A stretch of DNA of 64,000 nucleotides from Pollenia angustigena (Eukaryota; Arthropoda; Insecta; Diptera; Polleniidae), in assembly GCA_930367215.1 (NCBI GenBank), contig OV884060.1:180369253-180433252 (forward strand), given 5' to 3'. A model generated the notes under the pieces. It searched no databases, was not told the origin of the DNA, and saw nothing but the letters and a program-made list of their open reading frames with translations. A program made the translations under genes and the position numbers. Shown one piece after another: positions 43,155 through 54,271 of this stretch. Numbering within the stretch: the first letter of the stretch is position 1; every line of letters starts with the position of its first letter.

Positions 43155-43280
43155 TTTGCTGCTTATATATACTTGCTGCCGTGGATAGCTATAGGAAGAT
43201 GCTCAGCAAGGTTCAAAGGAGTGCATCTCTTGGCATCACAGGTGCAAAGAGAAGCGCGAAATTAACCCCCAAGTCAACAT
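43155..43280 (+). mobile_element. LINE ORF2 fragment (segment between reverse transcriptase and RNase H)
   Basis: LAAVDSYRKMLSKVQRSASL followed by GITGAKRSAK matches the conserved L..VQR.A.LGITGA.RTTPT linker of I/R1-like LINE proteins. Similarity ends abruptly on both sides. The clade is likely the same kind as the LINE at 32877-34060, but the segments do not overlap. Confidence 0.6.
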
Positions 43281-43635
43281 CTTATCTGGGGTCTTTCAAC
43301 GGACTGTCCGTCTGTCCGTTAGAATATATGTACATACATAGGGTCTTGGATCAATATCGTAGAAATAACAACGGAATGACAATCTTATGACCAATTTTCA
43401 GGATTGATATTAAAACACATTTATTTTTAAAATCGTTTTAAATACAAAATTCTCTTCTTCGCTAAAAACTTAAGTGAAACTTAATTCACCGATGTGGTAC
43501 ACTTAATTTCAACTTAAGTTTCCATTGTAATATTTTAGCAAGGTGACCTCGATATCACAACAATACTACAACAACAGGCAAAGCATTAACAGTCAGCTGT
43601 TTTTTTCCGACCACCTTGTAAATAAATACACTTTT

Positions 43636-44220
43636 TAAACCCACACCACAATAGTGGAGAGGGTATTATGCATTTGTGCTGATGTATGTAACGCCTTAAA
43701 ATATTGGTCCTAGACCCACCTTAAAGTATACCGATCGTCTTAGAATCACTTTCTGAGTCGAACTAACGATGTCCGTCCGGCTGGCTGGCTGTCCATGTAA
43801 CCTTGTGCGCAAAGTACAGGTCGCAATTTTCAAGATAATTTGATGAAATTTGGGTCATAGGATCTTATTGGCACAAGGACCAAGCCTATTGAAAATGGGC
43901 CGAATCGTAGGACCACGAGGGAAGTTAGGCGGAAATTTTTTCCTCTCAGAAACTATCAAACCGATTTCAATGAAATTTAAAACATAGATAGAACCATATC
44001 TATATGGATACAAAATGTATGCATTTTTTAAAAAATAGGACCACGAGGGGAGATAGGGTCAATTTCTGCCTCTCACAAACTTTCAAACCGATTTTCATGA
44101 AGTTTATAAACATAGATAAATCTATATTTATATGGACACATAAGCATGATGTGTTTTTAAATACTGTGGTGTAGGGTATCATATGGTCGGGCTTGACCGA
44201 CTATACTTTCTTACTTGTTT
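43636..44220 (+). mobile_element. DINE-1/Helentron-like repeat, copy D
   Basis: It aligns from the ACCCACACCACAATAGTGGA start to the GTCGGGCTTGACCGAC hairpin and TATACTTTCTTACTTGTTT end with copy A, with one fewer internal unit. It is the second copy in the window with both ends intact. Confidence 0.75.
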
Positions 44221-44525
44221 ATATTTTTTTTTTGTATTTAGTAGTGCTACCATACTTTTATCTTAATTAAATAAGACTTTTCACATAAAACTCAAAAAAC
44301 CAATCTGTTTTAAATACGATTTAAGTTTGTTATGAAAATTAACTTAATATTGATTTAAATACTATCCTGAAATTTAATTTAGCGCTTCTTGTAATAAAAT
44401 TAGATAACCGCTTCATAAGTCATGCTTAAATCGGTGGAACAGCTTTTCCAATTAAAAAAGAAAATTATCCATAGAATTTAAAAATTCGACTGTTTTTGTG
44501 GTCCCACCAAAACGCACGTTGGCAA

Positions 44526-44620
44526 TTATGTGTGAAACAAAACATCGGCCAAATTCTCGCCGTGGCTTCGGTGGCATACCTCTATCCGATGGTCCATATT
44601 TTCAATGATTGTAAGACATA
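44526..44620 (-). pseudogene. Mariner-like DDE transposase, C-terminal scrap
   Basis: Minus-strand ENMDHRIEVCHRSHGENLAD followed by VLFHT and a stop matches the family ending (…R...CRRSRGGHL.D[IV].FH.). Only about 30 codons are visible. Same family as 4090-4290 and 29060-29465. Confidence 0.55.
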
Positions 44621-44623
44621 ACT

Positions 44624-44707
44624 GATTTGCACTCTTGCGAACGAATAATTGTCTATGTAATTGTTCTTACGTTTTTGCAATTTGACTTTTTCGTAAGAGT
44701 GCAAATC
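44624..44707. repeat. 84-bp palindromic mini-element
   Basis: GATTTGCACTCTTGCGA at 44624 is mirrored by TCGTAAGAGTGCAAATC ending at 44707, with one mismatch. It splits or abuts the mariner scrap. Confidence 0.55.
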
Positions 44708-44753
44708 TGACGAGAATACCTGTGATATATAATTAGTATTGACATAGTATATA

Positions 44754-45177
44754 CCCAGCGGTAACTAGAATGAGTAAAGAGGCCTAATAGACGGCCTTAT
44801 TTAGCAGTCACAAGCAGTTAGAAGCCCTTCTCGCCGCATTCCATACTTATTTATTTTTTACACAGGTTGTCATTGGCCGCAAGGCCTTCCACACTTCCTT
44901 TAAAAACAACTTCGATCCCTTCCCAAAGAAGGGAGTAAGGAAGGTCACTAAAAATAAAAAGTAAATAAAACTGAACACCTTCCTTTCTCCCTTCTCAAAG
45001 AAGGGAGTAGCGAATGGGTACTGAATATTTCAGAAGGTCTTTTAAAAAGAAGTTAATACCTTATAGAATGCATACTTCAGAAGGCAGGATATCATGCGAA
45101 GCGAATCTTTTAGAAAGAAGTATAGAGGCCTTCAAAAAGGCCTGTCACTTGCGGTCCTTTCAATATTTACCGCTGGG
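44754..45177. mobile_element. CCCAGCGGTAA MITE, copy 1
   Basis: CCCAGCGGTAACTAGAATGA … ATATTTACCGCTGGG bound the element. The interior is full of AAGGCCTTC/GAAGGGAG palindromic words, so it folds extensively. Copy 2 (49165-49562) is inverted and closely similar. The 96-codon ORF across the right half is a by-product. Confidence 0.78.
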
Positions 45178-46440
45178 TAGTATTCACAAAACCATGGTGG
45201 CATCGTTGTATCGATTGTATGTCGTATTTAAATACAGTAGTATGTATAAGATTATTGTTGGTAATTTTTATTTCAAAAAACTCTACATGTATGTATTTTA
45301 CTAAAAATATTTTTTTTTTTAATAAAAAAGAGAGTAAATATGGATAAAAAACTGTTACCGATTGTGTTATTTTAATTTTTTATTTAATAATCGTTCATAC
45401 CTTTTTGCTTTTGCTTAAAATTCCACATTAAATAAGTGCAGCTTACATTACTTCGCAATTGTAAAAAAATGTTGCCAGAAACAATTCGGAACTTTTTCAA
45501 AAAATGAACAGAGTACAACACTATCGACATTATTTCGTAGATATTTCGCAAAATTTTTTTCATATGGGTAATTCCAAAGTGTTGAACGTGACAGTCGTAT
45601 GCATCAAAAATGCAATAACATTTTAAGCAAAAAATATTTTTACGTTTTCTTAACCCTTAAATTATAGCACTAAGAAAGCACTGTTATCTATGCTAAAGTT
45701 TATCGAGGGCTCGATTCTAGGTCAAAGATAATGGCAAAAGAAGTAGCGTTTCGAACGTGAAAAAAACAGAAGTAGTTTTTTTGGCCATGTATAAAAATTC
45801 GTAATTCAGCGAAACCTAGCACAATTTTTAAGTCAAACTACTTTCGGAATTTTACGTAGCAATGTAACATTAAAATGTCTTGGTTTGATTCCAAAATCTT
45901 CTGTATTTTCTTTTTTTTAAGCCAAAATCTGGGTCGATACGTGACATTTCGAACGTGAAATTTTTTCCGTAATAATTTAACTGAATATTGCTCAAAATAA
46001 AATAAAAATTTACTGTTAATCCGAATAACATATTTCTCTTTGAACTCTTTCTTAGATTTTTTTTTGGAATAATTTTTATCAAATACCTATCACCTCCTTT
46101 AAGAAAGATAAATATTAAAGAAAACATACAATAAAACATCCTCACATATAAGAAATTACGTTTGCACAACTTTGGAGTATGATTGTTCATCTAAGTAAAC
46201 AAATTTATGGGTAAATTAATAAAAAAAATTAGTAAAATCTAAATATTTCTCTATAACAATATCGTAAAATAATCAGCTTTTAATAACTTTTAAATTTTCG
46301 GTCACGGTGGACCTTTTGACTGAAATGCACATATGCGTTTTTTCAATGAAATTTTGAACAGAGTACGAGGCTTTATTATTTGTTAAATAAAGTACATACA
46401 CATTATAGGAATTGCACAAACACAATCAGCTGTTTATCAT
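45178..46440. other. No gene; decayed repeat with CGAACGTGA words
   Basis: TTGAACGTGACAG, TTTCGAACGTGAAA and ATTTCGAACGTGAAA occur at about 45583, 45753 and 45951. CAGCGAAACCTAGCACAAT at about 45805 matches the block inserted in the PIF-like MITE at 19.3-19.75 kb. GAACAGAGTAC occurs at 45505 and 46355. The 106-codon minus-strand ORF (45870-46190) has no recognisable family. Confidence 0.4.
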
Positions 46441-48778
46441 TTACTAGAAAATAGTGTTACCAGATACTACCGTGTATTGTAGGTTGTTTATTTTTCGTTT
46501 GTTTTCTTATTATATTTTGCTTGTACGTATATTTTTCTTTTGTTTTTTACCTTCTTCTTTCTCAGTATGATAATGTATTTTTCATTTTTCGAAAGATTTT
46601 TTTTTTAATTTAATTTTTCCAAGGTAATCGAACTCTCGAACTCTTTATCTGTTAAGAGAGCAGTATAAGCAAGTAGAATAATTAATATTTCTCCATTGTT
46701 TTTTTGTCTTCAATTAATCTCTTAAATACAAGGAACACCTGCCAATGTTTGGTTAATTTAAGTTTTCCACATGAAATTTTTATTTTCTTTTTGCGAAATG
46801 CACTTTTCTATTTATTCACTAGAAAAGTTCTAATCCACCTTAAGATAACAAAATTTATTTAATAATCTTTTTGTTTTTTATTTTCCTTAACTCCGCTCTA
46901 AAATAACCTGATTTGTAAAATACTCTCTCAAGTTTTCCTTAATTTTTTTTTAATTTTTACTCATTTGTTGTAATTCACTCGCTCTCCCCCTCCTAATTTT
47001 ATAAGTTTGTTGTATATATTTTGTTGTTGTTCTCTTGGTGGCTGTTATATGTATGTATGTACATGTAGGATTGTTTGTGTATATTTATTTGTGTTATGGT
47101 TTGTATTATTGTTGCTTTTCTGCTTTTATTTATAATGTTGTTGTTGTGAATTTTTTTTTATTTTTATATATTTTGTGTATGTGTTTTTTTGTTGTATATA
47201 AGTTTTTTTTTGTTGTATCTCTTTTTGTATTTATTATTAAGTTGGTAGCCGAAAGTCATCATATGTACGTACAATATATTCGTTTTTATTGTACTTCGTG
47301 TGTATTCGTTAGTTGGATTTTTAAAAGGTTTTTGCATTTGTCGTCAGCGCCGTAGATGTTGTCGTTTTTTAATCGAAAATATTAGCGGTAATAGTCAGAT
47401 GTATACAAACGTTTTCTCGCCAAAAAGTTTTGAAAAAATTGTGAAAAATTTACAAAAAAGTCTTTAAATTTATTACAAGCAAAATTATCTATCTACCTAC
47501 AAAAAATTGATAAAAGAAAAAGAATATAAAAAATTCATAATAATTTGCTTAATTTAATAACTGCTCGCCAGTTAGTGTACTATAAAAAATAAAAAAATTT
47601 TTCAATGTGAGTTGAATTAGAAAATCTGTGTTTTTTTAAATAATTAAAAATAAGTGTAAAAGTTATTGTTTTTTTGCGTTGTAATATATTAAATAAAGGT
47701 GTAGAAAAAATCTCCTAGTCTGACTGACTGACAAACAGACAAAATAGTGTTGGTTAAATTTTCTATACACTTTTAGATAAGTGCAGTTTGGTGCTGATGT
47801 AAGTAACAATTTAGAGGGTTTTTTTATTAATTAATATCGAAAAAATGGTTTTTAGTTGAAAATTTAATGTTTTCATTTATAAATTAAAAAAAAATTAACA
47901 TAATTGTGCAATAGAAACATACAAAATTTTATTTAGAAAAAATATCTATTTTTTTATTTGTATAAAAATACATATTTTTAGGTTAGGTCATTTTTTTCAT
48001 TCAATTGGTTAATATACGTCGTTTTTGTGAAGTAGTCGTTGTTCATTGTCGTCTTTTACTTTACCCCCCTTCACCATTAAATTATAAACACACATATTTA
48101 ATACACAGCTTACATACTAAACAAGTAGTAGTAGGTATATAAAAAAAAAAACATATTGGAATTGTTCAAATTTGAGTAAGATTGGAAGAAAAAGTGAGAG
48201 AGAGAGAAGGCTCAGTAAAATAAGTATTAATTTTCCCTTATTTCAAGCTCTTTAGCAAATTTTACGAGTTTTGTTGATGTAATTTTGAATAAAATAATTT
48301 CCGATTTTTTTTTTCATTATCTTTTTTATAAAACTACAAAAATAAAATACCTATTTTGTGTGATTTTAAAGCTAAGCAAGCAATATTTTTTTTTTTTTGA
48401 AAATAAAAGTAAGCCTATAATTAATGTGTAAAAAATGTATGGTTTACATTTAAATAAAAAAAAAAATTAAAGCTTTTTGGCAACTCTGTTAAAAACTTCA
48501 ATATTCTCCCTTGCCTGTTTCGTGAGTAATTTTGCATTTCGTTTATTAATTATTGCTAATTTTTTAAATATGTATGTAGGTATGTAGACTCAAAACAACT
48601 TCTTTATTAAATTGTATCTACATATGTACATATAATAAATAAATATTACTTCATTCATACCTATTAATTTTATTTAAAAATTTAAGAGCTCCTTTTTCTA
48701 ATTATGTCCACTGTTTTTTTTTATGGAAATGTGTGTGAAAATTCTAGTGATTCTTAAAAGAAGAATAGAAAAAAATAA
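46441..48778. other. Low-repeat stretch, possibly regulatory or untranslated exon sequence
   Basis: No paired termini or known repeat families are seen over 2.3 kb, which is unusual here. GTT/TTG-rich sequence at 47000-47250, a patch with GTCGTCAGCGCCGTAGATG at about 47340, a CAAT|GTGAGT donor-like site near 47606 and a GA-repeat at 48196 are suggestive. No promoter pair or acceptor is firm. The 106-codon ORF at 47035 is low-complexity. Confidence 0.25.
48196..48207. promoter_or_regulatory. GAGA-factor-like site
   Basis: The (GA)6 run GAGAGAGAGAGA matches the binding preference of the fly GAGA factor (Trl). It lies in the low-repeat interval described above. Function is not shown by sequence. 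Confidence 0.25.
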
Positions 48779-49020
48779 AGGGCCAAAATCATGAGCTAGC
48801 TTAATCTACTGTCAACAATGGACCAAAAACCTCTCAAATGCATTTAAAAAAAAAAGCAAAATCAAAAACATCTGATTCCGTACGGTTTGTGTAATCAGTT
48901 TCGCGCTTTGCATAAGCAAATGAAAAAATAACAAAGTTTCCTTAAGTTCAATATATGTAATGTGACACATATGATTAACCTTATTCGTGCAGTTGCTTAA
49001 GCGAGCTTATGCATATTTTA
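48779..49020. mobile_element. Diverged relative of the MITE at 50326-50482
   Basis: AGCTTAATCTACTGTCAACA, CCTTAAGTTCAATATATG, ACACATATGATTAACC and GTGCAGTTGCTTAAGC correspond in order to words in the MITE at 50326-50482. Boundaries are approximate. Confidence 0.4.
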
Positions 49021-49164
49021 TAAAAAGTATATGTTTATCATGAAAACTATAAAAGTTTCAACTTGGAAACTCTCTAAAACTATTGTATGAATGGCTTTCT
49101 AAATTTTATAACTACTATTGAAACTTATTTTCAAAAGTACCGTTAATTTTCATATTTATACTAA

Positions 49165-49562
49165 CCCAGCGGTAAATATTGAAAGGACCGCAAGTGCCAG
49201 GCCTTTTTGAAGGCCTCTATACTCCTTTCTAAAAGATTCGCTTCGCATGATATCCTGCCTTCAGAAGTATGCCTTCTAAAAGGAATAAACTTCTTTTTAA
49301 AAGAGAATTCAGAAATATTCAGTACACATTCGCTTCTCCCTTTGAGAAGGGAGAAAGAAAGGTGTTCAGTTTTATTTACTTTTTTTTTAGTGACCTTCCT
49401 TACTCCCTTCTTTGGGAAGGGATCAAAGTTGTTCTTAAAGGAAGTGTGGAAGGCCTTGCGCCCAATGACAACCTGCGTAAAAAATAAATAAGTATGGAAT
49501 GCTTCCGACTGCTAAATAAGGCCTTCTATTAGGCCTCTTTACTCATTCTAGTTACCGCTGGG
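49165..49562. mobile_element. CCCAGCGGTAA MITE, copy 2 (inverted relative to copy 1)
   Basis: CCCAGCGGTAAATATTGAAA … CTAGTTACCGCTGGG. It aligns end to end with the reverse complement of 44754-45177 with scattered changes and small indels. The two overlapping ORFs here are by-products of the palindromic interior. Confidence 0.78.
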
Positions 49563-50019
49563 AAGGTAAAATCCAAACCATATGTGTGAACAATATTGAC
49601 CCTGTGTGAATCTTTCATAAAAATTCCAAAGATTTGCTTTTAGAGTGAGTAAATTGATTCTTTAAAATTAAATTTTTTTAAATAATTTGAAAAAAATATG
49701 AGCAATTAAATTTTGACTAGTTTCTTCAAGAACGCCAAGTCAAAAACGGCACTTTAGAAAAAGCATTTTGAAAAATTTACAAAAAGGAGCCTCACATCGC
49801 AAGATCACAAAAAATACAACATTTCACTGAGATTTGTATGTAAAATAACAAAATGAACTTTAAATAAATAAATAAAATAAAAAAAGAGTATATTTTTGAT
49901 ATCAAAAGCAACAAAGCTGATAGCCTAAAAAAAAACTCGCCATAGATTGTCGCGAATCAATGCTAATTTTTGTTACTGAGCATCGAGTACAATTTAGTTG
50001 TAAGCACTAAAATCGTATG

Positions 50020-50322
50020 AAGTTGCCAAGTACTACATAACCATTCTTAAAGACCCGTACATTCCAAGATAAGCCATATTCGGCTAAGAACCACGACAGG
50101 GATATATCATTATGCAGGACAACGATCCTAAGCATACTTCAGAAATAGCTAAAAGTTAGTTTGAAGAAAATAAAAATTCAAAAATAAATTTACCTCCTCA
50201 GTCGCCAAAACGCCAAATTTTTATTTTTTTGCTCAGAGGAACCCGCATAGCTTGCCGTTAAAGCTTGGAAAAAATATAGCCGAAAATGCTAAAAACTTTT
50301 GTAAAAGTATTGCAAAAAGGAT
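50020..50322 (+). pseudogene. Tc1-like transposase C-terminal remnant
   Basis: QDNDPKHTSEIAKS, stop, FEENKI… then PQSP matches the Tc1 block QDNDPKHTS…FEEN.I..L.WP.QSPDLNPIE, including the second catalytic Asp. Downstream AWKKYSRKC and KYCKKD correspond to the family's AW..IP.EYC..L…MP.R. Several in-frame stops are present and the third catalytic residue region is scrambled, so it is dead. Confidence 0.68.
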
Positions 50323-50325
50323 TAA

Positions 50326-50482
50326 AGGCCCAACCAGAATATGCATAAACAAACTTAAGCTACTGTCAAAAATAAAGGAAAAGACCTTATTTTTCCCTTA
50401 AGTTCAACATGGTTTTGCACATATGATTTACATGTATTCGCTCAGTTGCTTAAGCCACGTTGTTCACATTCTGGTTAGGCCT
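50326..50482. mobile_element. 157-bp MITE with TAA target duplication
   Basis: AGGCCCAACCAGAATATGC … ATTCTGGTTAGGCCT, flanked by TAA on both sides (50323-50325, 50483-50485). TTAAGCTACTG and CAGTTGCTTAAG mirror each other inside. The TAA duplication suggests PIF/Harbinger mobilisation. It sits right at the end of the Tc1 remnant. Confidence 0.7.
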
Positions 50483-50607
50483 TAAGGCAGCTTAAAAGCG
50501 CAAAGGGACAACACACCAAACGCTAGCACCCAAATACAACAATAATCTCTAACTGCGGTCATAATTCTTCACATTCAGAACTTAATACTAATACCGTGTA
50601 AAAAATT

Positions 50608-50840
50608 CGGGCATGTTCGAGAAATCGAAATGAAGTGGAATTGAAATCGAACGTGGTTTTAATTTCAATTATTTACAATATGACTGTAGTTTTTCTTGTT
50701 TTCAAGAGTTGTTTCTGTAAAGATAATTGGTACTCAAAGTATGAAGTACAAAAAAAGTAATTTTTTTATGAACTTACAGGCTCGTTTTCCAAATTTATTC
50801 GATTTTAAATCCACTTCATTTCGATTTATAGAACATGTCC
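50608..50840. mobile_element. MITE with CGGGCATGTTC ends
   Basis: CGGGCATGTTCGAGAAATCG at 50608 is mirrored by CGATTTATAGAACATGTCCG ending 50840. The arms extend through AAATGAAGTGGA to about 45 bp. Confidence 0.7.
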
Positions 50841-51807
50841 GTATATACAAGTATAGCCTATTTTGCCAATAACACTAATTTTATGAACAATTTTGTCCCT
50901 AACTGTATATGCGTTTTTATTTGCCGAATCCGAATTTCAAATTAAATTGAAAATTCTTCCGTTTGTGTTGATAACAATAAATTGCAAAAAAAAAAAAAAA
51001 ATTAATTGTCACACTACTAACTGTATTAGTGGTGTTCCAAAATAATTGCAAAGTGCGAAATGCGTTTTTATTTTACACTAACAACAATATACACAGATTC
51101 GCACTTGCCATTGTGTTTTTGCTGGACTAAAATTTTTATTTCTTTTTCCAAGTTTTGTGTTGTAATGTCATATACAGTGATATCAATTTAATTTTATTTG
51201 TTTTTTCCCTGTGGCTCCGCAAAGAAAATTATTAAATATAAAATTGTCTGCATGCAAAAATCGTAGGGAATTCTACATTTATGTTCACGGAAAACTAATC
51301 CCCCGATGTTTAAGAAAATTTAACTAAAGTAAAGTTCTTTCTAAGAAATACTCTTTAACTTTTCTACGTACACATCTTTTTAATTTTCATTATGTGAAAT
51401 AAAATAAAAAAAACTTTCCGTAAATACCTATTCAAACAAGAAATAATATTTTTTGTTTTTTTATTTTTTTAAAAAGAGAAAAGCTTTCTTGTGGCCCTTC
51501 CACTCAAACAAAACAAAATAAACAAGAAATCGGCCCCCACTTAATACGAGCGAGTGTTGTCAGTGTATTATTTATGTATGTACAATGTTTGTTGTTATTT
51601 TTGTTTGTGCCATAGAAATTACATCTTTTAGAGAAAAATTTATTTTGTTTAGAATTATTTATATGTATGTACCTTTTTTCTCTCTAATTATTTTTTGCCA
51701 TGTTTTGTGGAATTTTGACTCACCCCTTTGAGATCCACCACCATCATTATTCTCAACACTTTTTTTATTTGTAATTTGTTGTTTACTCCCTTTTCTTTAA
51801 ACACAGG
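50841..51807. other. No recognised feature
   Basis: AT-rich sequence with a 16-A run near 50986. No coding signal or paired ends. It finishes in a pyrimidine-rich stretch and ACACAG just before the coding-like segment at 51808. Confidence 0.4.
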
Positions 51808-52029
51808 GTAATAATAATGAAAAACAGTTTTTCAAGCTTTAAAAAATGTTTTTGCATAATTTGCAAGATCTCCGAAAAACATATCAATTGCATGGATGTG
51901 TCAGAAACTAAAAGGCCTTACACCACCAAATAAAAGGTAAAGTAAATTGATGATTCCAAAATTAAAGATGCTACACAGAAGAAGTTGGGGAACACGCTAA
52001 GCGTAGTAATTCATACTTCAGCAATATAA
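51808..52029 (+). pseudogene. Degenerate coding-like segment, family unknown
   Basis: One frame from 51808 to a stop at 52027-52029 reads protein-like sequence interrupted by only two stops (51931 and 51943). It includes CFCIICKISEKHINCMDV, SETKRPYTT and IDDSKIKDATQKKLGN. A C..C pair near the start could be half a zinc-binding unit. It is preceded by TTTAAACACAG, which could be a splice acceptor. A further piece at 52071-52135 (SENKSDNIQTLIENIKLIEE) follows TTTTATCTAG. Either a decayed gene or transposon piece, or exons whose structure I cannot resolve. Confidence 0.3.
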
Positions 52030-52250
52030 TGGCTTTATTTTGTTATGCACTATATTTTCCTTTTATCTAGCTGGTACTTCTGAAAATAAATCAGATAACA
52101 TTCAAACCTTAATAGAAAATATAAAACTAATAGAAGAATAAAATAATTTTCAAAGAGTTCACAACGTATGTACATACATATAACAAAATTGAGAAATTTT
52201 CAAAAAGTGGAGTTAGTCATTTTAAATTCTGACACATCCATATGTATGTA

Positions 52251-52675
52251 CATTAGGGTGGTTACAAGAAATCAATGTTGGATTTTCCATCGGCGCAACA
52301 CCCTTATATGTGCCGATAGCATAGGAAATGCGATTGACAAAGTTTCAGCTCAATCGGATAACGCTAACATGTGCCTCATTGAGAATAAATTAAGGAAAAA
52401 CAGCGATTTTTCACTAAAATTCGTATTTCTTTGCCTCTATAACCGAAACCATTCATTCTAGGAACCTGAGTCGAGTCTTGTTATATATTAAATTTTATTC
52501 TTATTAATTTAAATATTGATTGTTTTGTTCCTTATACCAATAGACAAAGTGATATTTAGCATTAATTAAGGACAAAGAAATACGAATTTTAGTGAAAAAT
52601 AACTGTTTTCCCTAATTTATGCTTAATGAGGCACGTGTTGGCGTTATCCGATTGGGCTTAAACTTTGTCAATCGG
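52251..52675. mobile_element. CATTAGGGTGG-family element 3, with ~106-bp hairpin arms
   Basis: CATTAGGGTGGTTACAAGAA at 52251 resembles the ends of the elements at 40350 and 40960. AGTTTCAGCTCAATCGGATA is a counterpart of their TTTCAGCCAAATCGGATA. The arms 52331-52436 and 52568-52674 are inverted copies. The distal CATTAGGGTGG terminus is missing. Confidence 0.6.
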
Positions 52676-52845
52676 ATTTAAAACAAACAAAAAAAAAAAA
52701 CCGAACGGAATTAAATGTTCTCATATTTTGTTGAGTTTGATTAAAACAGTATTATTTTTGTGTTCGAAAGATGACTAACAGGGAAACGTTATTTTTTAAT
52801 GATTTTCTACACAAACACTTTTGCGTTTGTATTTTCCACAAATCT

Positions 52846-53450
52846 GCCGAACCGATCACTAAGGAGCGATATTTAATGTTTATTTTCGAACACTGTTTTA
52901 AAGTGATCTTACGATGTCCATCCGTCCGTCTGGTTAATTGTCTATCCATGAAAGCCTTGTGCGATATTTACAATTTGCAATTTTGTGGATAATTTTATAA
53001 AATTTGATAAAAAAAATTTTATTGCACTAAGGACAAAGCCTATGTAAATGGTAAACTTCACACACATTTTCCAAATTCGACTCTGTGTCCGTAAACTATC
53101 TAATTATATTGGTATTTAGATTAAAATATTTAAGTGGAAATTGAATTCTTTTCGAATCGGTTCACATTTGCCCAACGCTCCTATCTATAAATAGCTTTAA
53201 CTTTCCTTTTAAATGTTAACATGTTAATGTTAACAATTAACTTAGCGACCGTCCCTAAAATCCCTTTAAGACAAAAAATCTCATGGATGTTATTCTGGAT
53301 AATATTCTGCACAAATAACTCTTATATGAATTTTAACCTCTTAACATAACTTTGTTTTTGTGAGCCCATGACTGCCCATCTTTACCAAATAGGGTAAAAT
53401 ATCGAAAAATCGTCTGTAAATACTATGGTGTATGGGATTTACCGATTATA
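52846..53450 (+). mobile_element. DINE-1/Helentron-like repeat, copy E (old)
   Basis: ACGATGTCCATCCGTCCGTC, CTTGTGCGATATTTACAATT, GCACTAAGGACAAAGCCTAT and the end GGTGTATGGGATTTACCGAT follow the order of copy A with heavy divergence. It is the most decayed copy here. Confidence 0.55.
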
Positions 53451-53480
53451 ATTTATGGATTTTTTTTTTTAATGCAAATG

Positions 53481-53569
53481 TTATTCGGGGCATATTTTTA
53501 AGTTTTTACTGCCTATTTAATGCGCAAAAAACGCGTTTTTTACAGCATAACTCTTGTTTCCCCGAATAA
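53481..53569. repeat. 89-bp inverted repeat
   Basis: TTATTCGGGG at 53481 pairs with CCCCGAATAA ending 53569. GCGCAAAAAACGCG lies in the centre. Confidence 0.4.
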
Positions 53570-54271
53570 GTATTCATATTTCATTTTAGATGTCAAAGCG
53601 AATCTGTAACGCAACGCGAAGCAAAAGTTTATCTGACATGGCCTTTAAGTCTTATTGAATGTCAAATTATTACTAAAGCGGATTGACTAAAGGTAGCGGC
53701 AAATAGCCTGCTGACCTTGACAGTTCAAAGATATTTGTTTTGGTTTAACAATGTTTTTTTTTTTTAGAAATGTTTGACATTTCATTTTTTTTTTACCACA
53801 ATGCATTCACCAGCACACTTTTAGAGTTTTTGACATCTGTTTTTATTGCATTTCAAATGGAATTCCTTTACCACCTTGCATTTGCATTTGCAATTTAATC
53901 TAATATCAATTGTCATACCCTGTTTTTTGCGCAATGTGTTCTCTTCTTCTATTCAACTTATTCCACTCTCTTCAATTCTAATATACGCTCTTCAGATGTA
54001 TTTCATTTCGATTTTGTATGTACCTACGAAATGTACGTTTGTATTTATATATGTGTTCATATAGTATGTACATTTTTGTTTGTGTATGGTATGTGGTCTC
54101 GGTAAAAAGAAATAAAATAAATACAAAAACAACAAAACTTCTTATAAAATGTACGTAAAATTATTCATGTGTGTGAAGTTAAATTTTAAAATTTATAACC
54201 CTAGACACATTCTGTTATGTTAACAGAACAATGTTAACTACTTAACAGACCTAATGTTAATGCTGTAATCA
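53570..54271. other. No recognised feature before the satellite
   Basis: AT-rich sequence with TATGTACATTTTTG and similar words. No coding signal or paired ends. It ends where the first, diverged satellite monomer begins. Confidence 0.4.

Noticed and set aside
43548..43618. Short CAAGGTG…CACCTTG pair as a hAT MITE
   Set aside because: The inverted match is only about seven bases and no 8-bp duplication is present.
45870..46190. 106-codon minus-strand ORF
   Set aside because: It is low-complexity, lysine/phenylalanine-rich and overlaps the CGAACGTGA repeat region. No motif or start context supports it.
47035..47355. 106-codon + strand ORF
   Set aside because: It is a product of GT/T-rich sequence (C, V, F, Y runs). 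It has no domain and no splice or promoter support.
49207..49491. 94- and 72-codon ORFs
   Set aside because: They lie entirely within the palindromic CCCAGCGGTAA MITE and overlap each other in different frames.
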